A stretch of DNA of 64,000 bases, taken from assembly GCA_021155905.1 (NCBI GenBank), contig JAJNBG010000034.1, forward strand, positions 1 through 64,000. The letters run 5' to 3'. The position numbers and the translations under genes were made by a program. The stretch is from Bacteroidota bacterium. Its GTDB lineage: Bacteria; Bacteroidota; Bacteroidia; B-17B0; Aurantibacillaceae. Below, piece by piece: positions 20,606 to 30,991 of this stretch; within the stretch, counting starts at the first letter, position 1, and each line of letters starts with the position of its first letter. The notes below the pieces were generated by a model, which searched no databases, was not told the origin of the DNA, and worked only from the letters and a program-made list of their open reading frames with translations.

Positions 20606-23344
20606 ATGCTTAAAAACAGTTTTTTCTTTCTTTTTATTTTTACTTCAGTTTTTCTTAAAGCGCAGGATAGTATTAAGGTAACTTTATCCGGATCAATAAA
20701 AGATTCAGAATCGGGTGAAGGCCTGATAGGGGCTGTGATCATGGTGAAACCGGGGATTGGAACAGTAGCTGATCTTGAAGGAAATTTCAGTATTAATGTA
20801 CCTAAGGGAGATTACAATATTGAAGCCTCAATGCTTGGTTACAGAAAATTCAATCAAAAAATAAAACTGTATTCCAATAAAAAAATGGATGTTAAATTAG
20901 AAAATGCAGTTCTTGATGAAGTTGAAGTTGTTGCTAACATGGCTCAGATCAGGGAAACACCCGTAGCTTTTAGTTCTATCTCAGCCACAAAAATACAGGA
21001 AGAGTTAGGGTCGCAGGATATTAGTATGATTGCAAATACCACGCCCGGAGCCTATGCTTCAAGTAGTGGTGGAGGATCAGGAGATTCACGTGTAACGATT
21101 CGTGGTTTTGATCAAACTAATATTGGTGTGTTGGTAGATGGAATTCCGGTAAATGATATGGAAAACGGCGCGGTGTATTGGAGTAACTGGGATGGATTAA
21201 AAGATATCACAAAAACTATGCAGATACAACGCGGATTGGGCGCATCCAAGTTGGCTATAACTTCTGTTGGTGGAACTATGAATTTTATCACCAACGGAAT
21301 TGAACAAAAAAGGCAGATGGTGATCAAGAAAGAGTGGGGAAATAACCGCCATAATGTGATGGCTATGTCTTACAATTCTGGTTTAATAAATAATAAATGG
21401 GGCTTTACTTTAGCCGGCACTTATAAAACAGGTGACGGATGGGCTGACCAGACCTGGACAAACGCTTATTCTTATTTTGCTAAAGTGCAATTTATGCCAA
21501 CTAAGAGACACATTATCAGTATTGGGGCAAATGGTGCTCCGCAACAGCACGGTCAAAGAACAACGATGCTACCTGTTGCTGTTTATAGTAAGGATTTTTC
21601 CGATAAGCTAGGTATTAATACTGATTCTATGATATATGCTATTTCGAAATCATCGAATAAGTTCACTAAGCCATCTGAAGGAGATAGAGGATTAAGATGG
21701 AATGCGGATATGGGATATCTTAATGGAGAAGTTTTAGGAGATCGTGTTAACATGTATCATAAGCCATTGTTTAATTTAAATCATTTCTGGACTGCATCGG
21801 AGAGGGTAACGGTTTCGACAGTATTGTATGCTTCTATCGGACGAGGTGCAGGTACAAGGTATTCTAACGGGGGATCTAATACAACTCCCGGCAGAGATAC
21901 CATAACGGGTTATTACGATGTACAGAAGATTTATAATTCTAACTCTATTAACATAAATACTTCAGTAAGCCCAACTTTACATAGAGCAGGTGTTTATATC
22001 AGGACACAAAATAACGACCATGATTGGTATGGTGGATTATCGACTCTTACATTTAAAATTAATAAACCTTTTACCTTAACCACGGGATTGGACCTACGTT
22101 ATTATAAGGGATATCATTACGACAAAATATATAACCTTATTGGAGGAGATTATGTGCTTGACTATTCAAACGCTAACGAAAACCCTTTTCAAATAAAAAA
22201 TTATTCAAGGTCCGGTAACGATATTGTTTCTAGAAATTATAATGGTTTCGTTAAATGGGGAGGATTGTTTTTGCAGGGAGAATACAAAAAGAATAAGCTT
22301 AGTACGTTTGTAACTTTAACCGGCGGTTATACTGGTTATAAAAGGGTTGACTATTTCAAAAAGAAAGATATAGTTTTATCTGATACAACATTATATACAG
22401 CTGTAGGATATGCGGATTCAGTTCAATACAATGGCGTCTATTATTATAATGATTCAAAAGAAGCCAGAACTGCTACACGAGGATATAAATGGTTTCCAAA
22501 TTTTACTGTGAAGGGCGGGGCAAATTATAATCTGAATGATCATCATAACGTTTTTGTGAATTTGGGTTATATGAGTATAGCGCCAAAATTTAATAACGTT
22601 TTTGATAATAATAATAAAGAATTCAAGGAAGTAAAAAATCAAACCATTCAATCATATGAAATTGGTTATGGTTATAAACAGTCTAATTTTTATGCGAATG
22701 TAAATGTCTATTACACATTGTGGAAGGATAAGCCACTGACAAGAACCAACGTGGGTCCGGATCTTCTTTCGTTTAATATTAATGGTTTAAATTCTCAATA
22801 TACTGGAATAGAGTTTGATGGGACTTATAAATTAATGAAACAGTTAGAAATTGAAGGGATATTATCATTGGCGGACTGGACATACACTTCAGCAAGTACT
22901 GTATATTTATTAGATGCTCAGGATCTCCCTTCAGATACAATTACATTTTCCGCGAAAGGCGTGCATGTTGCAGATGCAGCTCAAACTCAAGTTGGGGCAG
23001 CGGTAAGATATATGCCAATTAAAGGTGCCTATATTAAACCGCGATTCACTTATTTTGGAAGAAATTATTCAAACTTTGATCCTTTAACCCTGGATGGAGT
23101 AAACAAAGACAGAGAGAGTTGGAAAATGCCTTCTTATTATTTAATTGATTTAAATCTTGGATACGAAATTCCTTTCGGTGCTTTTAAATTAAATATCTAC
23201 GGAACCTGTAACAATTTATTAAACGCCATTTATATTAATGATGGCCGCAATAATACGAATGGCAGTGGTTTTGGAGCAGTGAATGCAACTGTGTTTTTCG
23301 GAACCGGCAGGACCTATATTATAGGAACCAAATTAACTTTTTAA
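20606..23344 (+). CDS. TonB-dependent receptor with CarboxypepD_reg-like N-terminal domain
   Basis: GLIGAVIMVKPGIGTVADLEGNFSINVPKGDY; plug RVTIRGFDQTNIGVLVDGIPVNDMENGAVYWSNWDGL; terminal aromatic beta-signal. Confidence 0.93.
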   Translation: MLKNSFFFLFIFTSVFLKAQDSIKVTLSGSIKDSESGEGLIGAVIMVKPGIGTVADLEGNFSINVPKGDYNIEASMLGYRKFNQKIKLYSNKKMDVKLENAVLDEVEVVANMAQIRETPVAFSSISATKIQEELGSQDISMIANTTPGAYASSSGGGSGDSRVTIRGFDQTNIGVLVDGIPVNDMENGAVYWSNWDGLKDITKTMQIQRGLGASKLAITSVGGTMNFITNGIEQKRQMVIKKEWGNNRHNVMAMSYNSGLINNKWGFTLAGTYKTGDGWADQTWTNAYSYFAKVQFMPTKRHIISIGANGAPQQHGQRTTMLPVAVYSKDFSDKLGINTDSMIYAISKSSNKFTKPSEGDRGLRWNADMGYLNGEVLGDRVNMYHKPLFNLNHFWTASERVTVSTVLYASIGRGAGTRYSNGGSNTTPGRDTITGYYDVQKIYNSNSININTSVSPTLHRAGVYIRTQNNDHDWYGGLSTLTFKINKPFTLTTGLDLRYYKGYHYDKIYNLIGGDYVLDYSNANENPFQIKNYSRSGNDIVSRNYNGFVKWGGLFLQGEYKKNKLSTFVTLTGGYTGYKRVDYFKKKDIVLSDTTLYTAVGYADSVQYNGVYYYNDSKEARTATRGYKWFPNFTVKGGANYNLNDHHNVFVNLGYMSIAPKFNNVFDNNNKEFKEVKNQTIQSYEIGYGYKQSNFYANVNVYYTLWKDKPLTRTNVGPDLLSFNINGLNSQYTGIEFDGTYKLMKQLEIEGILSLADWTYTSASTVYLLDAQDLPSDTITFSAKGVHVADAAQTQVGAAVRYMPIKGAYIKPRFTYFGRNYSNFDPLTLDGVNKDRESWKMPSYYLIDLNLGYEIPFGAFKLNIYGTCNNLLNAIYINDGRNNTNGSGFGAVNATVFFGTGRTYIIGTKLTF

Positions 23345-23368
23345 AAAATGATTACTAAAATAAATAAC

Positions 23369-25663
23369 ATGAAAAAAATAAAACTATTTGCCGCAATTCT
23401 TGGATTAGGGTTTGCGACTGCAAATGCACAATGTCCTTTACCTACCGGGTATAATTTTGAGAATTTTATTTCAGCCGCGAGTTTCACGCCGTGTACAAGC
23501 GGATGGTCAACCAATATTGGTGGGTCTTTTACTTATGCTACTGGTCAGGCCGGGCTAGCCGGAAGGTTAGATATAGCAAATGAGTATGTTCAGATAAATA
23601 CCGCAGATGCTATGGGTGTGGTAAGTTACTATTTGAAAGGCTGGAATACCGGCGGTGCCTGGCAGGGAACTCTGAAATTACAGGAGTCAGCAAATGGTAC
23701 AGCCTGGACTGACTTAACAGTCTTTGCGGGTACCATAAGTAGTACTGCATATACAAACTATACTGTAACGCCAAATACAAATTCAAGACATTTAAAATGG
23801 ATATTGACTACAAAGGTATCAGGACATAATGTTGGTTTGGATGAAATTAATATTGCTGCTGCACCAGTTACTGCGCAGGAAATAAATATTAAGCAATCCG
23901 GTAATACAATTCTGAACGGTGGAAGCTCTGCTTTATTTAATTCAGCGGTTGGAACGCCGACAACTGTTGCTTTTACTATTGAAAATATCGGAAGCATATC
24001 TGCATTAACGATTAACTCATTTGGATTATCAGGAGTTGCAGCATCAGAATATACAGTGACTGCACCTACTGCTCCGGCAACAGTTAATCCGGTATCGAAT
24101 GTGCCATTAACCATCACATTTAATCCTTCTGTAGCTGGAACACGTTCGGCTATATTAACCATAAATAATGATGATGCAAATGAATCTGCTTATGTTATCA
24201 ATTTAAATGGAATAGGAGGAAGTTTTGCAACTGAGCCCTCTACTCAACCTTCAAATTTAACTTTTTCAAATATTAAATCTTACCGTGCATCAGCAACTTT
24301 CACGGCCGCGTCAGGGTCACCTGATGGTTATCTTGTGATTAAAAAAGAGACCTCTTCTGCAATTACGGATGTGCCGGCTGATGGGATTTCTTATCAGATT
24401 GGTGATGCCGTTGGAAACAGCAAAGTTATTTATAAAGGTCTGGGAACGAATATTGGCTTGACTAATATTTATGCAGGTTTGCCTTATGGTCTGGCTATTT
24501 TTGCTTATAACGGTTCCGGTTCTTTTGTCAATTATAATACAGTAGCACCGTTAACCGGTAATTTCAATGCTGCCGCATCTATGCAATCTACGTCAGAGTA
24601 TAGCAGTATAAACGTTACAAATCCTGGTTTTTTAACAGGTTTATCTGGAATTATTTATCCTCATACATCAATTTTTTATAGCAATTATGATGAGACTATG
24701 ATTAAATTATTTACAGCTCGTGATACAACTGCAGGTAAAAAAGTATTAAATTGTGTTTATAGCGGTGAAACGTATATTTATACGGAGCCATTTGATTATT
24801 CTTATTTTAGCCGTGACCATAGTTTTTGCCATAACTGGATGCCAACGAACCCTGCAGATGGATCTGGTAATGCACCTAATAATGTTGAAAGAAAAGAATA
24901 CAATGATCAACATAACTTATTTCCAATACAACAAAACGATGTGAATGCTGTTCGTAGTAATTATCCGGTCGGTGAAGTTGTTTCAGTTACGAATGCTTAT
25001 TTGTTAGGTAAGTATGGTCAAAATAGTCAGGGGCAAACAGTTTATGAGCCACGTGATGCGCATAAAGGAATTATTGCGAGAGCAATTATGTATATGTCCA
25101 CCTGCTATAATGGACAAAATAATGCTTCAGGTGCACCTCAAAATTGGAAGTTAAGAAATCCTATTAGTACCTCGATTAATTATGGACAGGATCAAAATCT
25201 ATTGAAGAAGTGGCATTTTCAATTCCCGCCTACTGCCTGGGAAATCTCCCGTAACGACTTTTTAGATTCCTTACAGGGTAACCGTAATCCGTTTGTGGAT
25301 AGTGTACGTTACGCCTGTTATATCGATTTTTCGAGCATGACTTATATTTCTGATCCAAGCAATGCTTTTGGATGTCCTGTTGCTGTTGGTATTAAGGAAA
25401 ATGTAGCAACCCAATTTGAATATCTGTTGGCGCCGAACCCAACATCCGGAGAATTTTATTTATTGATCGACGCTAAAGTGGCTGAGAAATTTAATTTAAA
25501 CATTACCGATGTAGCAGGTAGAAACGTGTACCAGAAATATGTTGAAGTGGTTAACGGATTTAATAATGTCGTGGTTAATGATATCAAGCTCCAGAGTGGA
25601 ATCTACTTTGTTAATCTGAGTTATAAGAATGAAAAAATTACGAGGAAATTAATCATTCAGTAA
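23369..25663 (+). CDS. Endonuclease I family secreted nuclease with choice-of-anchor D-like domain and T9SS sorting domain
   Basis: FSRDHSFCHNWMP…EYNDQHNLFPIQQNDVNAVRSNYPVGEV nuclease motif; C-terminal LLAPNPTSGEF…KITRKLIIQ. Confidence 0.88.
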   Translation: MKKIKLFAAILGLGFATANAQCPLPTGYNFENFISAASFTPCTSGWSTNIGGSFTYATGQAGLAGRLDIANEYVQINTADAMGVVSYYLKGWNTGGAWQGTLKLQESANGTAWTDLTVFAGTISSTAYTNYTVTPNTNSRHLKWILTTKVSGHNVGLDEINIAAAPVTAQEINIKQSGNTILNGGSSALFNSAVGTPTTVAFTIENIGSISALTINSFGLSGVAASEYTVTAPTAPATVNPVSNVPLTITFNPSVAGTRSAILTINNDDANESAYVINLNGIGGSFATEPSTQPSNLTFSNIKSYRASATFTAASGSPDGYLVIKKETSSAITDVPADGISYQIGDAVGNSKVIYKGLGTNIGLTNIYAGLPYGLAIFAYNGSGSFVNYNTVAPLTGNFNAAASMQSTSEYSSINVTNPGFLTGLSGIIYPHTSIFYSNYDETMIKLFTARDTTAGKKVLNCVYSGETYIYTEPFDYSYFSRDHSFCHNWMPTNPADGSGNAPNNVERKEYNDQHNLFPIQQNDVNAVRSNYPVGEVVSVTNAYLLGKYGQNSQGQTVYEPRDAHKGIIARAIMYMSTCYNGQNNASGAPQNWKLRNPISTSINYGQDQNLLKKWHFQFPPTAWEISRNDFLDSLQGNRNPFVDSVRYACYIDFSSMTYISDPSNAFGCPVAVGIKENVATQFEYLLAPNPTSGEFYLLIDAKVAEKFNLNITDVAGRNVYQKYVEVVNGFNNVVVNDIKLQSGIYFVNLSYKNEKITRKLIIQ

Positions 25664-25693
25664 ATTATTGTTGACGAGAACAGAAGGAACGAG

Positions 25694-25727
25694 AAAAAGT
25701 CCCTTGCAGAAATGTGAGGGACTTTTT
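25694..25727 (+). terminator. Rho-independent terminator
   Basis: AAAAAGTCCCT…AGGGACTTTTT. Confidence 0.8.
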
Positions 25728-25792
25728 ATTTAAAAGTAATTAAAAAGCTATAATTTAATAAAGGTTATATTTGTATAATTATTGGTCCTCGC

Positions 25793-27730
25793 ATGAAAAT
25801 AGTATATCTTTTTGTTCTTTTATTTTATGTGTCTTGTTTTGTTTATTCCCAGGAACCTAAAAATGTAAAATTTGGAATCGTAAACGACGAGGAACTTCGA
25901 ATGAAATTTGATGCTTCTGATTCATCAGCCGAAGCTGTATTGTTGTACGAAAAAGAAAACATAGAATTTTCGAATTTTAACGGATTTGCTATTCATACAG
26001 AATACTTTGCCAGAATTAAAATTTTAAAAACGTCCGGTCTGGATAGGGGTAATATCTCTCTTCCTTATTTTATTACATCTGATGGAGAAGAAGAAATTTC
26101 TGATATAGCGGGGTTTACATATAATTTAGAAAACGAAAAAACCGTTGTTACTTCCTTGACAAAGGCATCTGTTTTTACGGAAAAAATTTCCGGAACCAAT
26201 TATGTAAAGAAATTCATTTTACCCAATGTAAAAAAGGGTTCTGTTATAGAATATAAATTTAAACGTAGAACCCCTTTTTCGATCGATGACAAACCGAAGG
26301 ATTGGTATTTTCAAGGAGATATCCCCTTTAAATGGAGTGAGTTGAATATTACGATACCTGCTTATTTGGGTTATAGAATTATATTCGGTGGATATATCCC
26401 GTTGTATATTAAAAATATAGAGAAAAATAAATTAGATGACGAAACGAAATATAAATTTGTCATTAAGGATGCGCCTGCGTTTAAAGACGAATCGTTTATT
26501 ACTTCCAGAAAAGATTATATATCCAAAGTAGAATTTGAATTGGTATCCAGGTCCGGATATTCAAATTTTTATCGTTATTCCGAAAGCTGGGGGGATATCG
26601 CTAAACTTTTAAATAAGCATTCCCGGTTTGGGGAAGAATTGAGGTATAGTAATTATTTAAAGAAGGTAGTTAACTCGTTCTCTTCTATTAAAGATTCAGC
26701 TGAACTTATTAATGCAGCCTATAGCTATGTGAAAAATAATTTTTCATGGAATGATAGTTACCGATTGTTAGTTCAGGATGAGTTAAAAACTGTTTTTGAA
26801 AATAAAAAAGGCAATTCTTCAGAAATAAATTTATTACTACTTGTTCTTTTGAGAGAACTCGGCATAAAGGCCAATCCTGTTATTCTTAGTACACGTGGTA
26901 ATGGCGAGATCAAACAGGAATATCCTATGCTTGATAGGTTTAATTATGTTATTGTAAATGCAAAACTTAGAGGGAAAGATTTGCTTATGGATGCCACTGA
27001 GCCTTTTTGTGTTCCGGGATTGCTGCCGGAACGATGCTTAAATAATACCGGCTATGCTATAGAAAAAGATACGGTAAGACTTATATCATTACAACCTTCA
27101 AAAAGCTCTGTTTTATATACGATCAACGTGGAATTAGATAGTTTGGGTAAACAAATCACCGGTGATTATTCTGTTTTATCTGCTAGTTACGCTGCACTTT
27201 CTTTTAGAAAATTTCTTAAAAAAGAAGGCGAAAAAGAACTCTTGAATTTTTATAAAAGAGTTAAACCGGATTGGGACATTGAATCAATTGTTACTGAGAA
27301 TGAAGAAGATCCATTTAAGCCTTTTAAAGTGAAGTTTAATTTTTCGGAAGCGGTAATTTTAAATACCCAACATAAATTATACATCAACCCTTTATTTTCT
27401 GAAAATATTAAAGAAAATAAATTTAAACATAATGAGCGGCTTTATCCGGTGGATTTAGAAAATCCTTATGAGTTAATCGTCGTGGTAAATTTTAAAGTGC
27501 CATCTAATTTTGCGATCGAAGAAATACCTCAAAAGATGGCGATCACGATACCCGACAAAGGTGCAAAATTTGCTTTTGGAATAGAGGTAGATCAAAATGT
27601 CATTAAAATTAGAAGTCATCTGTTAGTCGCTAAATCGCTTTACAGCACTGATCAATACCATTATTTAAGAGAGTTTTATAACACCCTGATTCAAAAACAG
27701 GCAGAACAGATTATTTTAAAGAAAAACTAA
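25793..27730 (+). CDS. DUF3857 / transglutaminase-like protein
   Basis: DUF3857-like N-terminus and transglutaminase-like core (ELINAAYSYVKNNFSWND); homologous in layout to the next CDS. Confidence 0.8.
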   Translation: MKIVYLFVLLFYVSCFVYSQEPKNVKFGIVNDEELRMKFDASDSSAEAVLLYEKENIEFSNFNGFAIHTEYFARIKILKTSGLDRGNISLPYFITSDGEEEISDIAGFTYNLENEKTVVTSLTKASVFTEKISGTNYVKKFILPNVKKGSVIEYKFKRRTPFSIDDKPKDWYFQGDIPFKWSELNITIPAYLGYRIIFGGYIPLYIKNIEKNKLDDETKYKFVIKDAPAFKDESFITSRKDYISKVEFELVSRSGYSNFYRYSESWGDIAKLLNKHSRFGEELRYSNYLKKVVNSFSSIKDSAELINAAYSYVKNNFSWNDSYRLLVQDELKTVFENKKGNSSEINLLLLVLLRELGIKANPVILSTRGNGEIKQEYPMLDRFNYVIVNAKLRGKDLLMDATEPFCVPGLLPERCLNNTGYAIEKDTVRLISLQPSKSSVLYTINVELDSLGKQITGDYSVLSASYAALSFRKFLKKEGEKELLNFYKRVKPDWDIESIVTENEEDPFKPFKVKFNFSEAVILNTQHKLYINPLFSENIKENKFKHNERLYPVDLENPYELIVVVNFKVPSNFAIEEIPQKMAITIPDKGAKFAFGIEVDQNVIKIRSHLLVAKSLYSTDQYHYLREFYNTLIQKQAEQIILKKN

Positions 27731-27739
27731 TTAGTGGTC

Positions 27740-29653
27740 ATGAAACTGTTATACCTGGTTGTTTTGTTGATTGTGAATCAAATAATGTTTTCTCAAAACG
27801 AATTTGATGTCAGTTTAATTAAACCTGAATTAAAAAATAATGCCGATGCTGTGATCAGAATTCATGATCAGGTAATTGAAATAAGTGACATTGAAAACAA
27901 AAAATCCAAAGAGCATTTGGTAGTTACTGTTTTTAATGAAAAAGGAGAAGATCTTTATTCTTCTTTTAGCCGTTACTATGATAAATTTAATAAGATAAAA
28001 AAACTGGAAGGCTCTATTTACGATAGTTCAGGTAAAAAAATCAAAACGTTAAAAAATTCAGACATTAAGGATTACAGTAATTTTGATGCTACTAATGAAG
28101 TAACGGATAATCGACAAAAAGTGGCTTTCTTTGATAAAAAACAATACGCATTTCCTTATACAATTGATTTTTATTGTGTAGAAGAAAATAGTAATGGTAT
28201 GTTTTTTCCAATATGGAATCCTGTTTCAAATGAACATATTGGTATAGAAAAAACCAGGTTCACAATTATTTGCCCCTCAACTATTAGTTTTAGATATAAG
28301 GAAAAAAATACCATCACTAAAGCATCCATTACACATGAAAAGGACGATGATATTTACGCCTGGAGTATTGAAAATATTCTGCCTATGGAATTTGAATGTT
28401 ATATGGCAGACGATCAATTACCGGTAGTATACACTTCTCCAACTAATTTTGAAATTGACTCTTATATTGGAAGTGCTTTAACATGGCATGATTTGGGTAA
28501 ATTTTATTATATGCTTAATAAAAACAGGGATGCAATACCGGAACCAATAAAACAAAAAATAGAAGAATTGATCCGAACTGAAACGGATACAATTAAAATT
28601 ATTGAAACATTATATAAGTATATGCAATCTACGACTCGTTATATAAGTATACAGTTGGGGATAGGAGGTTGGCAAACAATGAAAGCGATGGATGTTGCCC
28701 AAAAAGGTTATGGCGATTGTAAAGCTTTATCCAATTACATGATTGCGTTGTTAAAACAAGCGGGTATTAAAGCATTGCCGGTTCTTAATTATGCAGGAAG
28801 TGCAAATAATATTATACAGGAAGACTTTCCGGGTAATTTTTTTAATCATGTGATCGTTTGTGTTCCTATGGCAACTGATACTATTTGGCTTGAATGTACC
28901 AGTCAAACCAACGCAATGGGTTTTCTTGGAAGCTTTACCGGGAATCGTCAAGTGTTAGTGATTGATTCTACAGGTGGCAAATTAGTGAACGGTATCTTTT
29001 ACCATTCAAACGATAACACGCGGGAGAGAATAATCCTGGTTGACGTTAAAGAAAGCGGGAGTGCAAATGCAGTTATTAAAACGAGTTGCAGGGGTATAGA
29101 ACAGGAATATTTAAATTATATCATTAATAATCTGGCAAAAGAAAAGCAGAAAGAATCAATTATCAAAAAAATGAAAATACCTGATTTTGAACTTAAGAAT
29201 TTTTCATTTAAAGAATCCAGTGAGCGGATTCCTAAAATAGATGAGATAATTGAAATATCTATGAAAAATGTGGTTCCAAAAAATCGCATCACTTTTTTTA
29301 TAAATCCAAATCTTTTAAGTGGTTTTATAGCTACACCTTTGTTTGATCCCAAACGAAAATCATCATTTTACCTGAACCCAGGTGATTTTAATTTTAATGT
29401 ATCCGATTCGGTTATTTATAATTTTGAACAGGAAATTAAATTAGAATCATTGCCTTCTGCAGTTACTATTCAATCAAAATTTGGCAGCTATTCCATCAAT
29501 TTTATTTATAAAAACAACCAATTGATTTACTATCGAAATTTGATGGTAACAGGAGGATATTTTCCAGGTTCGGATTATACTGCCTGGGTTGATTTTGTGA
29601 AGCAGATTAATAAGAATGATAAACAGAAGGTTGCATTTTCATTAATCAAATAA
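27740..29653 (+). CDS. DUF3857 domain-containing transglutaminase family protein
   Basis: YMQSTTRYISIQLGIGGWQTMKAMDVAQKGYGDCKALSNYMIALLKQAGI transglutaminase Cys motif. Confidence 0.88.
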   Translation: MKLLYLVVLLIVNQIMFSQNEFDVSLIKPELKNNADAVIRIHDQVIEISDIENKKSKEHLVVTVFNEKGEDLYSSFSRYYDKFNKIKKLEGSIYDSSGKKIKTLKNSDIKDYSNFDATNEVTDNRQKVAFFDKKQYAFPYTIDFYCVEENSNGMFFPIWNPVSNEHIGIEKTRFTIICPSTISFRYKEKNTITKASITHEKDDDIYAWSIENILPMEFECYMADDQLPVVYTSPTNFEIDSYIGSALTWHDLGKFYYMLNKNRDAIPEPIKQKIEELIRTETDTIKIIETLYKYMQSTTRYISIQLGIGGWQTMKAMDVAQKGYGDCKALSNYMIALLKQAGIKALPVLNYAGSANNIIQEDFPGNFFNHVIVCVPMATDTIWLECTSQTNAMGFLGSFTGNRQVLVIDSTGGKLVNGIFYHSNDNTRERIILVDVKESGSANAVIKTSCRGIEQEYLNYIINNLAKEKQKESIIKKMKIPDFELKNFSFKESSERIPKIDEIIEISMKNVVPKNRITFFINPNLLSGFIATPLFDPKRKSSFYLNPGDFNFNVSDSVIYNFEQEIKLESLPSAVTIQSKFGSYSINFIYKNNQLIYYRNLMVTGGYFPGSDYTAWVDFVKQINKNDKQKVAFSLIK

Positions 29654-29680
29654 AAGTTATTACCGGATGGCTAAACTGGA

Positions 29681-30808
29681 TTATTCTTTGTGATTTTCTT
29701 TTACCTCTTCCGAATGTCTCGTAATTTCATGGATGACATGATCCAGTTCAAGAGCCGATTTTTCTACATTTGCTATTAAATTTTCCCTGTCATCGTCATC
29801 ATCCGTCATTTTATACACGTTCAATAGTCCAAGGATTCTTGCTAAGGGCGCCCTGAATTTATGAGACTGGATCCAGGCTATCTCCTTTAGCTTCCTGTTT
29901 TGATCTTCAATTTCAGATAAATTTCGTGTTAGTAACACTTCATGTTTTCTGATTTGTTCGGTCCGTTCAGCGACTTTTAATTCCAGTTTTTTTGGCAGAT
30001 ACAGTAAATAAACAGTGAGAATTCCCCCGCTCAAAGATAGAACAGTTCCCATGATAATAGTATAGATGAAATGAAACAGCCGGACCGATTTTTTAGCCTC
30101 CACCTCGAGTATCCATTCTCCCATAGGAAGATGAATGCTGACTGTGGCAGATCCGTTGTTTTCGGATTTCTTACCGATAAAATATTCCTTTTGGCCGGTA
30201 TTCAAATTTATCTTACTTAGCTGGTAGTTATAGTTGCTTTTTTCGGTGTTGCTCAGTTGGGCGGTTTTTATCAGCGTGTCCATTTTTATAATAACCGCGG
30301 CAAAGCCGGCAAAGCGACTGTTGAGAAAGTATGGCACTCTTCCAATGATTCCTATGCCACCTTGTTTTAAAGAGAGTGGTCCTGCAAAATAAAGATTTTC
30401 TGAGGTAATTGCTTTTGCGGCTTCCCTGTTTCTTAAGGAATCCTTGAAAATATTATAGCCGATTACCACTTCATTACCCTTCATGGGATATACTTTTGTA
30501 ATGACACCTTTTTCGACCAATTGAATGGACGAGGCACAGTTATTATTTTTCATGAGGGTAGCCGCCACTTCATCAAAGTCATAAGGAACGCCGTAGTATT
30601 CAATAATGAACTTAAGTGTTTGCGCCGGTGCTATGGCATGGTAAAGGCAGTTCTCAAGTCTGTTTTTGGCATTTAATGCTTCGTTATAAAGGGCTTTTTG
30701 TTCTACTTCTTTAAATGAATTATAGCGGTTGTAAACAATAACAACGGTTAAGGCAAGCAGGCCACCGCAAATGATGGTCCCATATAATATCGGTTTGTAC
30801 TTTCGCAC
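29681..30808 (-). CDS. CHASE-domain membrane protein with HisKA-like segment and no visible ATPase domain
   Basis: KVYPMKGNEVVIGYNIFKD…GGIGIIGRVPYF CHASE-like; H-box-like IQSHKFRAPLARILGLL; ends shortly after without N/G boxes. Confidence 0.75.
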   Translation of the reverse strand: MRKYKPILYGTIICGGLLALTVVIVYNRYNSFKEVEQKALYNEALNAKNRLENCLYHAIAPAQTLKFIIEYYGVPYDFDEVAATLMKNNNCASSIQLVEKGVITKVYPMKGNEVVIGYNIFKDSLRNREAAKAITSENLYFAGPLSLKQGGIGIIGRVPYFLNSRFAGFAAVIIKMDTLIKTAQLSNTEKSNYNYQLSKINLNTGQKEYFIGKKSENNGSATVSIHLPMGEWILEVEAKKSVRLFHFIYTIIMGTVLSLSGGILTVYLLYLPKKLELKVAERTEQIRKHEVLLTRNLSEIEDQNRKLKEIAWIQSHKFRAPLARILGLLNVYKMTDDDDDRENLIANVEKSALELDHVIHEITRHSEEVKENHKE

Positions 30809-30943
30809 TTAAATAATTTAACGGATTTACGTCGGGACAACGGAATGCTTTTCAACATGAAATTAAATAAAAACAGACCTATAAAAGTTACATATAAATT
30901 AAAAAAAGAGACGAGTTAGCATTAATTCTTACAGCAAAAAAAA

Positions 30944-30970
30944 AAGGCTGTTCTTGTGGAACAACCTCTT
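30944..30970 (-). terminator. Terminator-like hairpin downstream of the acyl-CoA dehydrogenase gene
   Basis: GGCTGTTC-ttgtg-GAACAACC with flanking A/T tracts. Confidence 0.5.
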
Positions 30971-30991
30971 TATATGGTGTTTTAAAATACA

